Source: DATBLE01 sp963808815
GTDB taxonomy: Bacteria > Actinomycetota > Thermoleophilia > Gaiellales > Gaiellaceae
DNA length: 64,000 nt
Assembly: GCA_963808815.1 (NCBI GenBank)
Contig: CAWEGI010000019.1
Span: 248,001 to 312,000, forward strand
Reading direction: 5' to 3'
This document shows, in pieces, positions 25,711-34,227 of this stretch (the first letter of the stretch is position 1; each line of letters begins with the position of its first letter). Made by a program: the position numbers and the translations under genes. The notes under the pieces were generated by a model. The model was not told the origin of the DNA. It did not search any database and saw only the letters and a list, made by a program, of their open reading frames with translations.

Positions 25711-25722
25711 GGCGTATACGCC
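25711..25722. promoter_or_regulatory. 12-base perfect palindrome upstream of the nickel/cobalt permease
   Basis: GGCGTATACGCC lies 95 bases before the permease start, in the divergent region shared with the transglycosylase gene. It could be an operator. There is no independent support. Confidence 0.3.
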
Positions 25723-25816
25723 CGACCGGCCCAACCGAACCGCTTTGTCGGCTCCGGCGAACGACTGGCAGACACAGGAGCGGCACGAGGCGATTCCGAC
25801 GGAGAGGAGCAGCTCG

Positions 25817-26863
25817 ATGAGGCGGTGGACAGGGTTCCTGACCGGAGCTGAGTGGGCTCGGCTGGCGGGTTTCGGAGGAGGAGTTGCATTCCTGCACCTG
25901 CTCGGCTGGGGCCTGTTCGTCTACTACGCGCGGAACAACCCTGCGCTCGCCGGGCTCGGCACCCTCGCCTACACGTTCGGCCTTCGCCACGCCTTCGACG
26001 CCGACCACATCGCAGCGATCGACAACACGACGCGCAAGTTCCTCCAGGAGGGCAAGCGTTCGCTCGGCGTCGGCTTCTTCTTCTCGCTCGGCCATTCGAC
26101 AGTCGTCTTCTCGCTCGCGACCGGGCTGGCGATCGCGGCCAAGAGCGTCAACAGCAATGTCCCGATGTTCCAGGACTACGGCGGCTACATCGGCGCGAGC
26201 GTCTCGGGCACGTTCCTCTGGATCATCGGCATTCTCAACCTGCTCGTCCTGCTCGACATCGTCCGCATCTTCTTCGCGATGCGCCGGGGCTCGTACGACA
26301 AGGCGAAGCTGGAGGAGCGGCTGCTCGACCGCGGGTTCATGAACCGCTTCTTCATCGGCCGCTTCGCGAACCGGATCAAGGCGAGCTGGCAGATGTACCC
26401 GCTGGGCGTTCTGTTCGGTCTCGGCTTCGACACGGCCACCGAGGTCGGCGTGCTCGCGCTGGCGGCCGGCGTGGCCACGCACCAGGTTCCGTTCCTCGCC
26501 GTGCTCGCGCTGCCGATCCTGTTCGCCGCCGGCATGTGCCTGATGGACACCGCGGACGGCGCCTTCATGAGCCACGCGTACGGCTGGGCGTTCGCGAACC
26601 CCGTGCGGAAGGTCTACTACAACATCACGGTCACGAGCCTGTCCGTGGCGGTGGCGCTGCTGATCGGCACGATCGAGCTGCTCCAGGTCGCCTCTGCGAA
26701 GTTCGGGCTCGAGGACGGCTTCTGGAGTTTCCTGAACACCATCGACTTCAGCACGCTCGGCTACGCGATCGTCGGCCTGTTCGTGCTGACGTGGGCCACC
26801 TCGATCGTGCTCTGGCGCGTGCGCCGGATCGAGGAACGCTGGAACGCCTACGTCAGCGACTGA
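25817..26863 (+). CDS. NiCoT-family nickel/cobalt permease
   Basis: A 348-aa membrane protein. The family signature RHAFDADHIAAIDN lies at residues 57-70, and further signatures GFFFSLGHSTVVF, LGFDTATEV and GMCLMDTADGAFM follow. About eight membrane segments are visible. NiCoT permeases import Ni2+ or Co2+ for metalloenzymes such as urease, hydrogenase or B12 enzymes; none of these is in the window. The ATG at 25817 follows GGAGAGGAG. I see no cobalamin riboswitch in the leader. It overlaps the end of the convergent EamA gene by 11 bases. Confidence 0.9.
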   Translation: MRRWTGFLTGAEWARLAGFGGGVAFLHLLGWGLFVYYARNNPALAGLGTLAYTFGLRHAFDADHIAAIDNTTRKFLQEGKRSLGVGFFFSLGHSTVVFSLATGLAIAAKSVNSNVPMFQDYGGYIGASVSGTFLWIIGILNLLVLLDIVRIFFAMRRGSYDKAKLEERLLDRGFMNRFFIGRFANRIKASWQMYPLGVLFGLGFDTATEVGVLALAAGVATHQVPFLAVLALPILFAAGMCLMDTADGAFMSHAYGWAFANPVRKVYYNITVTSLSVAVALLIGTIELLQVASAKFGLEDGFWSFLNTIDFSTLGYAIVGLFVLTWATSIVLWRVRRIEERWNAYVSD

Positions 26864-27758
26864 GCGGCGGCCGGCGCCTCGCCACGGCCACGCCGACCAG
26901 GCAGACGGCGCCGCCCACGAACGCGAGCCGGGGCGGCGTCTCGCCGAGGAAGGCCCAGCCGAGCAGGATCGAGATCGCGGGGACGAGGTACGTGGTCGCC
27001 GCCAGGCGGCCGGCGCTCGTCCGGGCGAGCGCATACGCCCAGGTGACGAAGCCGATCGCGGTCGGGAAGAGGCCGAGGTAGACGACCCACGCGATGTTCG
27101 ATCGGGAGGCGTCTTCGACCCCGCGCGCCAGGCTCGGCGCAGCCCAGGCGCAGCCGATCGCGGCGAAGACGCAGGAGAGAAAGATGGTCTGGAGGCTCGA
27201 GACGCGCCGCAGCGCGACCTTCTGGGTGACCACGCCTCCCGCGTAGCCGAGCGCGGCGAGCAGGCAGAGCGCAACGCCGGGGCCGCCCGTGCCGCCGGCG
27301 TCCGACGTCGCGGCCGCGATCACGATCACGCCCGCGAAGGCGATCGCGCAGCCGGCGAAGAGCGTACGCGGATAGCCCTCGCCGAGCAGGTAGCCGGCCA
27401 GCAGCGCGATCAGGATCGGGCCGACGTTGACGAGCATCGCCGCGGTGCCGGCGTCGACCCGCTGCTCGGCCGCATTCAGCAAGACGCTGTAGGCGCCGAG
27501 CCAGAGCAGGCCGCTGAGGGCGATCAGCGGCAGGTCACGGGCCGCCGGAAACGGTTCCCGCCTGGCGAGGACGAGCAGGCCCAGGACGACTGCCGCGACC
27601 GTGAGGCGTCCGAGCGCGAGCCCGCCCGGCGAGAAGTCGTCACCGGCCGCACGGATCCCGACGAACGCCGAGGCCCAGAGGACGACCGTGACGCCCGCGG
27701 CCGCGATCGCGAGCGTGTCTGTGTGCGGGGCGGGGACGGCCGTGGCCTCGGCGCTCAC
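26853..27758 (-). CDS. EamA/DMT-family transporter
   Basis: A 301-aa protein with ten membrane segments arranged as two EamA repeats. Segment 1 contains VVLWASAFVGIRAAGDDFSP, and the second repeat begins near LCLLAALGYAGGVVTQK. The C-terminal stretch LAATTYLVPAISILLGWAFL is a strong family match. Such proteins export amino acids, nucleosides or other metabolites; the substrate cannot be predicted. Confidence 0.88.
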   Translation of the reverse strand: MSAEATAVPAPHTDTLAIAAAGVTVVLWASAFVGIRAAGDDFSPGGLALGRLTVAAVVLGLLVLARREPFPAARDLPLIALSGLLWLGAYSVLLNAAEQRVDAGTAAMLVNVGPILIALLAGYLLGEGYPRTLFAGCAIAFAGVIVIAAATSDAGGTGGPGVALCLLAALGYAGGVVTQKVALRRVSSLQTIFLSCVFAAIGCAWAAPSLARGVEDASRSNIAWVVYLGLFPTAIGFVTWAYALARTSAGRLAATTYLVPAISILLGWAFLGETPPRLAFVGGAVCLVGVAVARRRPPLSR

Positions 27759-27794
27759 ACCGTCTCCAACGAACGAGCGCGGAAATTCGTGAGG

Positions 27795-28394
27795 TCAGTG
27801 CTGCTCGCCCGCGCGGACAGCGGCGTCGAGGCGGTTTTCGGGCGGGCTGAGCGGGCAGACCCAGCGCGGGTCGTACGCGCACGACGGGTTGTACGCGAAG
27901 TTGAAGTCGAGCACGAGCCGGCCGTCCGCCTCGCCGAGGTCGGCGCCCTTCACGGTGTCCAGGAGGTAGCGGCCGCCGCCGTAGGTCTCGCGGCCTCCGG
28001 TCGCGTCGGCGAACGGGAGGAAGACGCCGCCGCCATAGCCCTCGAGCCAGTAGAGGCTCAGCTCCCGCTGCTCGCCGGCAAGCTCGAAGCGCACGGCGCC
28101 GAACCGCCGGAAGCGCACCGTCTCGCCGGTGCTCGCGGTGACGTCGCGCAATTCGTCGTCGCTGCGCACGAGCTCGCCGAGCACGCGGAACGCTGGGTCG
28201 TACTCGAAGTAGCGGAGTCCGCTGAAGCGCTCGCGTCCATCCGGCGAGAGCGGAGACTGCGGATGGCTCCGGAACAGGGTGTCGCGTCCGTCTCGCCAGC
28301 CACGCCAGGCCGACTCGGGATCTCCGGCCGAGCGGACGTCTGCGTACAGCGCGAAGACACGGCGTTTCCAGTCGAGCAGCTCGAGCTCGTGCAC
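27795..28394 (-). CDS. DUF1684-domain protein
   Basis: A 199-aa protein matching the DUF1684 family. ELLDWKRRVFALYADVR starts it, then FRSHPQSPLSP, LRYFEYDPAFRVLGEL, FLPFADATGGRETYGGGRYL and DFNFAYNPSCAYDPRWVCPL follow. The family is a small beta-rich protein of unknown function, often next to transport or redox genes. I chose the GTG at 28394; an ATG 27 codons upstream adds a segment poor in family similarity. Confidence 0.8.
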   Translation of the reverse strand: MHELELLDWKRRVFALYADVRSAGDPESAWRGWRDGRDTLFRSHPQSPLSPDGRERFSGLRYFEYDPAFRVLGELVRSDDELRDVTASTGETVRFRRFGAVRFELAGEQRELSLYWLEGYGGGVFLPFADATGGRETYGGGRYLLDTVKGADLGEADGRLVLDFNFAYNPSCAYDPRWVCPLSPPENRLDAAVRAGEQH

Positions 28395-28560
28395 ACCGGG
28401 GAGTCTGCCGCAGCGTGCAGGAAACGCGTTCGGAATGACGAACCGGCTCACGTACTGCCCCGAAGCGGCCGACATAGGGCAGAGCAGGTCAACACACTAA
28501 GGTGTCCCGACTCTCGGCATCATTCCGAGGCTCGTCCACGGAAGGGGGGCTCGGTCTTCG

Positions 28561-29031
28561 ATGAACCTGATATCACGGCAGGCGGCGACACTCTGCGCGG
28601 CCGGCGGACTGCTGGCCGTCGCGCTGGCCGTGCCAGGTGCGCAGGCGCTCGACAAGCCCGGGACGATCTCCGTCACCGACCAGGAGCTCCGCCACGCCCA
28701 CATCGACATTGGCGGGCGGGGCCCGAGCGTGGGCGACATCGACGTCTACACGTCGCTGATCTACAACAAGCGCATCACTCCGCGGTCGATCGGTCGAGCG
28801 ACGATGTCCTGCCTGGCGGTGAGCCTGTCGGACCAGAACTGCTCGGCCACGTACGTCCTGCCCAGAGGGCAGATCGTCGCCGAGGGCGTGATCGGCTCGA
28901 GGCTGATCTACCAGCTCGCGGTCGTAGGCGGCACCGGCCTCTACAACAACGTCCGCGGCACGTTGACGGTCACGTCGCTGCACCGCAAGCGGCCTGCCCG
29001 AAACCTGCTCGTCTTCCGCCTGGTGGTGTGA
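28561..29031 (+). CDS. Secreted allene-oxide-cyclase-barrel-like protein
   Basis: A 156-aa exported protein. After the signal peptide (AAGGLLAVALAVPGAQA), GDIDVYTSLIYN, ATYVLPRGQIVAEGVI and YQLAVVGGTGLYNNVRGTLT follow the strand order of the AOC/dirigent barrel. Bacterial members of this fold are uncharacterised. One pair of cysteines (CLAVSLSDQNC) could form a disulfide. It is followed within 8 bases by the response regulator gene. Confidence 0.7.
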   Translation: MNLISRQAATLCAAGGLLAVALAVPGAQALDKPGTISVTDQELRHAHIDIGGRGPSVGDIDVYTSLIYNKRITPRSIGRATMSCLAVSLSDQNCSATYVLPRGQIVAEGVIGSRLIYQLAVVGGTGLYNNVRGTLTVTSLHRKRPARNLLVFRLVV

Positions 29032-29038
29032 GCGGGGG

Positions 29039-29414
29039 GTGCGCGCCTCGAGGATCCTGATCTGCGACGATGAGCCCGCACTCCGCGAGCTCATGCGCAT
29101 TGCCCTGGTAGGTCGACTATGAATTCGAGGAGGCCGAAACCGTCGCCGAGGCGATCGAGGTGGCGGACCGCTTCCGGCCCGACATCGTGCTCGTCGACGT
29201 GATGATGCCGGGAGGGTCCGGCCTCGACGTCGTCCGCCACCTCGCGGCCGACCCCGCCCTCAACCACGCCGGCTGCGTCGTCGTGTCTGCGTTCGCAGCC
29301 GAGACCGACCTGGAGGAGGCTCGGGAGGCCGGCGCGACGGCCTTCGTCTCCAAACCGTTCGACCCGGACGATCTGTCCGCGACCGTGGCCTCGCTCCTTG
29401 TCCGCGACCGCTGA
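29039..29414 (+). CDS. Response regulator receiver protein (one frame break near 29112)
   Basis: A single REC domain of 124 aa after correcting one extra base. The first part, from GTG 29039, encodes SRILICDDEPALRELMRIAL with the acidic DDE pocket. The remainder, in the next frame, encodes YEFEEAETVAEAIEVADRF, the phospho-acceptor in IVLVDVMMPGG, and the conserved Lys in SKPFDPDD. There is no output domain, so it would act by protein contact, for example with the kinase encoded just downstream. The stop overlaps the kinase start region by 17 bases. Confidence 0.75.
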
Positions 29415-30978
29415 AACGCATGCGTCCGAGCGGCATCCGTCCGGCATCCGGCGCGGGTACGAGCGCCTCCTAGCGATCATCGACGCCGCCCCGATCGCCG
29501 TGCGCGTGCTCGCGGCGATCGGCGTACTGGCGCTGCTCGTCGCCGCCGCGTTCGTCGTCGTCCTGCTCGCGATGTCGAGCCTGCGCGCCTCGACCGACGA
29601 GCAGGTTCGCGTCAACCGCGTCACAGCCGCCACGCTTCGGCTCCAGGGCGTCGTCGACGAGCTCGACCAGAGCCTCCAGGGCTTCGTCCTCACCCGGAAC
29701 AGCCGGATCCGGGAGAGCTGGGAGCGGGCCGGCCGGGAGCTGGTGCCGGCGACGGCGACGCTCGAGAAGGTCGTCGCGGAGCAGCCGGAGCACGCCGCCC
29801 TCGGCCGGGGCATCGTCGAGCGGATCAACGAGTACGTCACCGAGTACGGCGAGCCGCTGATCTCGATCGCGCTCGAGAGCCCGAGCGCGGCACGCTCGCC
29901 GGCCGCCTCGTCCGAGGGGCTGACGCGGATCGGCCAGATCCGCAGGGGGCTGGCCGCCCTGCTCGCCCGTGAGGACCGTCTCGCCTCGGAGCACACCTCC
30001 CACGCCCGCAGCCGGTCGAACCAGGCGGTCCTGATCGGCATCGTCGCGCTCGGCGCTTCGTGCGTCGTGCTGCTGCTCGTGCTCGGGTACCTGATCCGCT
30101 CGGTCGCCCATCCGGTGCGCGACGTGGCGAGCGGGGCCGCCAAGATCGCCGCCGGCGACTTCTCGATCCGCATTCCGCCCGACGGGCCGGCCGAGATCCA
30201 GGAGCTGACCACCGCCTTCAACTCGATGGCCGGATCCGTGGAGGCGGGCAGGCGCAACCTCGAGCGGCAGAACGAGCAGCTGCGCGAGAGCGAGCGGGCC
30301 AAGTCGGAGCTGATCACGATCGTCTCCCACGAGCTGCGGAACCCGCTGGCGAGCATCCTCGGTTACACGAGCCTGATCCTGCGCCGCGACATGAGCCGCG
30401 ACGCCGTCCGCCGCTACGTCGAGATCATCCACGACCAGGGCCAGCGCCTGGTCGGGCTGGTCGAGGGATTCCTCTCGGCCGAAGAGGTCGGCGGGCGCAT
30501 GGAGCTCGAGTCCGAGCCGGTCGATCTCGCCTCGATGCTGCGCCGCGAGGTACAGCTCGCAGCCGACGGCACGGACGACCACAAGCTGGTCGTCGACGTC
30601 CCGGACGACGGTCTCCCGGTGGTCGGCGACGCGCACAGGCTGGAGCAAGTGGTGGTGAACCTCGTTGCGAATGCGGTCAAGTACTCGCCCGAGGGCGGCG
30701 TCGTGCGGGTGAGCGGCAGGCGTGAAGAAAACGTCGTCCGCGTCTACGTCGAGGACCAGGGGCTCGGGATCCCGACGGAGCACCAGTCTCGCGTCTTCTC
30801 GAAGTTTTTCCGGGGCGAGGCGCGGGCGAGCGGCATTCCGGGCGTGGGTCTCGGGCTGGCGGTGTCGCGCGAGATCGTGGAGGCGCACGGCGGCCGGATC
30901 GGCTTCTCGAGCGTGGAGAGCCAGGGATCGACGTTCTGGTTCGAGCTCCCTTGCCCGTCCGAGAACCAGGCGGCGTAG
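29398..30978 (+). CDS. Membrane sensor histidine kinase (CHASE3-like, HAMP, HisKA, HATPase)
   Basis: A 526-aa kinase. Two membrane segments (about residues 35-60 and 205-228) flank a helical extracellular domain of CHASE3 type. A HAMP domain follows (RSVAHPVRDVASGAAKIAAG), then HisKA with phospho-acceptor His311 in SHELRNPLASILGY, and a HATPase with N-box VNLVANAVKYSPEGG and G-boxes DQGLGIP and GVGLGLAVSREIVEAHGG. The TTG start at 29398 overlaps the response regulator, so the pair is coupled. The stimulus is unknown. Confidence 0.88.
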   Translation: MSATAETHASERHPSGIRRGYERLLAIIDAAPIAVRVLAAIGVLALLVAAAFVVVLLAMSSLRASTDEQVRVNRVTAATLRLQGVVDELDQSLQGFVLTRNSRIRESWERAGRELVPATATLEKVVAEQPEHAALGRGIVERINEYVTEYGEPLISIALESPSAARSPAASSEGLTRIGQIRRGLAALLAREDRLASEHTSHARSRSNQAVLIGIVALGASCVVLLLVLGYLIRSVAHPVRDVASGAAKIAAGDFSIRIPPDGPAEIQELTTAFNSMAGSVEAGRRNLERQNEQLRESERAKSELITIVSHELRNPLASILGYTSLILRRDMSRDAVRRYVEIIHDQGQRLVGLVEGFLSAEEVGGRMELESEPVDLASMLRREVQLAADGTDDHKLVVDVPDDGLPVVGDAHRLEQVVVNLVANAVKYSPEGGVVRVSGRREENVVRVYVEDQGLGIPTEHQSRVFSKFFRGEARASGIPGVGLGLAVSREIVEAHGGRIGFSSVESQGSTFWFELPCPSENQAA

Positions 30979-31228
30979 AACCGCCGCGCCGTCGGATCGA
31001 CCAGCGGCCGCGCACGCTTCGGCGGGTCTCGGATGGACGACGCCGCCAGCCTTGCCCAGTGGACTGTCGACGGCCTCGTTCGGACGGTCGACGGCAACTC
31101 AGGCGTCAACGGCCTGTCGAGCGGCAGACCGCGCAATCGGCTTCGTCAGGGCGTTTGCGCGCGAACTCGTCAGACCTACCCTCGATCGGGTGGGGGAGGG
31201 GAGCTAAAGGGGGTGGCGCCGAGGGCCG

Positions 31229-31573
31229 ATGCATCTCGTGATCATGGATGCCGCCGAACGCAAAGCGATTCTGAACCGCTACATGGACCACGCGCGCCGC
31301 TTCGACCAGGCTGCGGCGAGGCGGACGGCCGGCAACGGCGAGGTGATCCCGTTCCAGCCCCCGATGAAGGAGCTGGAGCAGGAGCCGACGCCGCGGGAGA
31401 TCGAAGTCCTCCAGCTGATCTCGGAAGGCCTCGTCAACAGGGAGATCGGCCGGCTGCTGTTCCTGTCGGAGGAGACGGTCAAGTCACACGTCCGTCACCT
31501 GCTGGCCAAGCTGCAGGCGCGGTCCAGAGCCCACGCGGTCGCCGTTGGCTTCCGACGTGGGCTCCTGACCTAG
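31229..31573 (+). CDS. LuxR-type helix-turn-helix protein without receiver domain
   Basis: A 114-aa protein. A helical N-terminus (about 45 aa) precedes a GerE/LuxR DNA-binding domain: PTPREIEVLQLISEGLVNRE, IGRLLFLSEETVKSHVRHLL and AKLQARSRAHAVAVGFR. Family contacts with DNA come from the ETVKSHV recognition helix. No REC domain precedes it, so control must come from another protein, possibly the upstream kinase/REC pair. ATG 31229; a second ATG five codons in is also possible. Confidence 0.8.
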   Translation: MHLVIMDAAERKAILNRYMDHARRFDQAAARRTAGNGEVIPFQPPMKELEQEPTPREIEVLQLISEGLVNREIGRLLFLSEETVKSHVRHLLAKLQARSRAHAVAVGFRRGLLT

Positions 31574-31654
31574 GCCTAGGTGTTCCACTAGCCTGTGGAT
31601 ATCCCTCGGAAGGGGGAGGCCCAGAGGCTGGGGGAACCAGAAGCTACGAACGGA

Positions 31655-31732
31655 TTACCAGGCGGTAGCGCCCCAGGCGGTCGCGCCGCCCGCGGCTGCC
31701 GCACGCTTCAACGCGACGACAAGCTTGCTCAT
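31655..31732 (-). CDS. Candidate 25-aa peptide with repeated GATAW C-terminus
   Basis: On the minus strand GAGGAG stands seven bases before an ATG at 31732. It opens a 25-codon frame: MSKLVVALKRAAAAG followed by GATAWGATAW and TAA. The short leader-like part is basic and hydrophobic, and the end repeats GATAW twice. No modification enzymes are adjacent. It could be a signalling or modified peptide, a leader peptide, or chance; only the ribosome site and the repeat argue for it. Confidence 0.4.
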   Translation of the reverse strand: MSKLVVALKRAAAAGGATAWGATAW

Positions 31733-31789
31733 GAAAAAACTCCTCAATAGAGGGACTAACGGCAAAGCGGGTTATACCCCTTTCGAGGG

Positions 31790-33182
31790 ATGGACGCAAG
31801 GATTCGTCGGTCAGCGAGGGACGCTCCGTCAGCCAACTTGCGTCGCCGCGTGTTCGCTGTGGGTGGCGTCGCTTGCGCTTCTTGCGGTGCTGACGGCCGT
31901 TGCGCTTGTCCTGACCGGCCACACGCTCGGTAGCCCTTGGGTCGTCGCCGGTTTGGCTGCGGTCGCGGCGCTCGCGGAACGGGGGCGCGTGCGACTGACC
32001 CGCTACCTCGAGGAATCGATCTCCCTGCTGCCAACTCTCTTCGCCGCGATCGTCTTCGGTCCCCTCGCCGCGATGCTTGTCGCGGCCGCGTCCATGATTG
32101 GCGCGTTCGGCCCTGCCCTATCTCAAGTGGGCGACCTACACCTGCACAAGGGCGCTGACCGGTGCTGCGACTGGTCTCGCGGCCGGCTGGGCTGCGGATC
32201 TGAAAACTACTCACATCGCGTCGGTGGTCATCGCCACGACTGTGGGGACGCTCGTTTCGCAGGTCCTTGATGCCTCATTCGCGGCTCTAACCCTTCGAGT
32301 GCGAAAGACGGGCAATCCGCGCGAGCTCCTTCGAACTCATCTGCCCCTCGTCTTCTTGGCGGTCCCTTTCTACGCGCCGATCGTCGCGGTGCTTGCGTTC
32401 GCGTACAAAGACGTCTCGCCGTGGACGCTTCCGCTGTTCTTCGTTCCTGCGCTCGCGGCGCAGCGCTTGTTCGGCCTCTACCAGCAGGAGCGGGAGCTAG
32501 GCGCAGGGCCTTGCCGAGGCGAATAGTCGCCTCGAGCGAGCGAACATCTCCTTTGCAACGGCTCTTGTAGCGACGCTTGATGCTCGTGATCAATACACCG
32601 CCGGCCACTCCGCTGCTGTGGCGATTTATGCGCGTGACATCGCCGAGCGTATGGGATTGGCCGAGGAGCAGCAGCAACTCGCCCACCTCTGTGGCCTTGT
32701 CCACGACATCGGCAAGATCGGGCTACCGTCGGGTCTTCTCGAGAAGCCAGGCGCACTGACGCTCGAAGAGCGGCGCCAGATGCAGGAGCATTCGGCGATC
32801 GGCGAACGGATTCTCGCCGAAAGTCGAGGACTACGCCGAAATCGCCAAGATCGTCAGACATCACCACGAGCGAATCGATGGAATGGGTTATCCGGATGGG
32901 ATCGACGGCGACGAGATTCCTTTGATCTCGAAGATCATCTCCGTCGCTGACGCTTACAACGCGATGACTTCTGATCGTCCCTATCGTGATGCGATGCCGA
33001 GCCGAGTCGCGCGAATGCGTCTTGCTCAAGGCATCGAGGGACAGTTCGACACGACGGTCGTGGCGGCATTCGAGGCTATCCTGGCGGGCGCCGATGAGGA
33101 CTACCGCAAGGGTGAGCGCGGAGACTTCACATTCGACGCTCAGAACGAGTACTCCGGCGCCGCGGCTGAGCGGGCCGCCTAA
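31790..33182 (+). CDS. HD-GYP phosphodiesterase with N-terminal membrane domain (several frame breaks)
   Basis: Segments in successive frames form one protein: a membrane domain (ASLALLAVLTAVALVLTGH, then LPTLFAAIVFGPLAAMLVAA, then LVFLAVPFYAPIVAVLAFAY), a helical linker, and an HD-GYP domain with GHSAAVAIYARDIAE, HDIGKIGLP, HHERIDGMGYPDG and SVADAYNAMTSDRPY. HD-GYP domains degrade cyclic di-GMP or related dinucleotides. One extra base lies near each of 31847, 32118, 32500 and 32823; corrected length is 462 aa. The start is uncertain: ATG 31790, or ATG 31731 if the first break is not real. The gene uses many more A/T-ending codons than its neighbours, which suggests a separate origin. Confidence 0.7.
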
Positions 33183-34213
33183 GCGGCGACGACGGACCCG
33201 CGTACGAAACTCGACTCGTGTCCCCGCGCGTTGGCCTCGCGGACCTCGTCTTCGTCGAGGGCGCCGATCCGCAGCAGCAGGTCCAGCTCGTCGCGCAGGT
33301 GCGTGCGCATCATCTCCGGCCCGTCGGTGGCGATCGTGAACCGGACGCCCGCGTCGACGAAGGCGCGGAAGGTGAGGCGCACGGCCGCCTCGTCGGGAAG
33401 CGCCTTGGTCAGGAGGTTCGAGGTCGGGCAGATCTCGAGAACGATGCCGCGCTCGCCGAGCTCGGCCATCAGCTCGGGTACGCGGGCGGCGAGGATCCCG
33501 TGGCCGATGCGATCCGGGCTGAGCGCCTCGATCACCTCGGCGATCTCCTCGATGCCGTGGTCGCCGCCCTCCTCGCCGACGTGGATGGTCACGCCGAGGC
33601 CGGCGGCGCGGGCGTCGTCGACGAGCGGCTTGAGCTGCGCGTAGGGGTAGCGCAAGCCGCCGGGGCGAGGTCCGGCGATGTCGATCCCGACGATGCCGCG
33701 CGAGCGGTACCGGATCGCCTTCTCGACGATGATCCGGTTCTGCCGCTCGTCGAAGGTGCGGTCCATCATCAGGATCAGGCCGGCGCGGACCTGCGGGTAC
33801 TCGAGGCTCGCGCGGTCGAGGCCGCGGGCGGCGGCCATGATGATGTGGTCGAGGTCGCGCTCGCCGCCCCGGTTCCGCTTCATCGGGTTGAAGCGCAGCT
33901 CGAGCGTCGTGATCTGCTGCGACCGGTAGGCGCCGCCGATCGCCGCGTGCACCGATCGCTCGACCGCGAGCGGGCTCGACTGGATCAGCTCGGTCCAGTG
34001 GTAGATCGCGTCGAGCGCGTTCAGGTCGGGGACGCCGCGCGGGTCGGAGACGGTGACCAGGCGGTCGAACTCCCAGTAGTCCTTGACGGGCAGTGCGATC
34101 CCCTGCTCGTGCGCGATGCTCCACAGGATCTCCGAGGCCACGGAGCCGCCGAGATGGGTGTGCAGCTCCGCGAGGCCCTCCTCGAACACGGACCGAGCAT
34201 ACCGCCCAATCAC
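33179..34213 (-). CDS. Adenosine deaminase family protein
   Basis: A 344-aa metal-dependent deaminase. HTHLGG supplies the first two zinc histidines, GLGVTIHVGEEGG the third His and catalytic Glu, GHGILA the substrate-side His, and TIATDGPEMM the metal-binding Asp (TDG instead of the usual TDD). The family hydrolyses adenosine, adenine or related aminopurines to the oxo form; the altered TDGPE motif hints at a non-canonical substrate. It converges with the HD-GYP gene by 4 bases and is divergent from the glycosyltransferase gene. Confidence 0.85.
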   Translation of the reverse strand: MIGRYARSVFEEGLAELHTHLGGSVASEILWSIAHEQGIALPVKDYWEFDRLVTVSDPRGVPDLNALDAIYHWTELIQSSPLAVERSVHAAIGGAYRSQQITTLELRFNPMKRNRGGERDLDHIIMAAARGLDRASLEYPQVRAGLILMMDRTFDERQNRIIVEKAIRYRSRGIVGIDIAGPRPGGLRYPYAQLKPLVDDARAAGLGVTIHVGEEGGDHGIEEIAEVIEALSPDRIGHGILAARVPELMAELGERGIVLEICPTSNLLTKALPDEAAVRLTFRAFVDAGVRFTIATDGPEMMRTHLRDELDLLLRIGALDEDEVREANARGHESSFVRGSVVAA

Positions 34214-34227
34214 TAGGCTCCCACGGG

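Noticed and set aside
25640..25816. Cobalamin riboswitch before the nickel/cobalt permease
   Set aside because: The leader is under 180 bases and I find no B12-box-like sequence or the expected paired arms.
30979..31228. Hidden gene in the 250-base gap before the LuxR gene
   Set aside because: Short frames exist on both strands but none has a ribosome site together with protein-like composition.
31790..33182. Programmed ribosomal frameshifting in the HD-GYP and other broken genes
   Set aside because: The breaks lack shared slippery sequences and downstream structures, occur in more than a dozen unrelated genes, and are mostly the same type of single-base gain, which points to sequence error.
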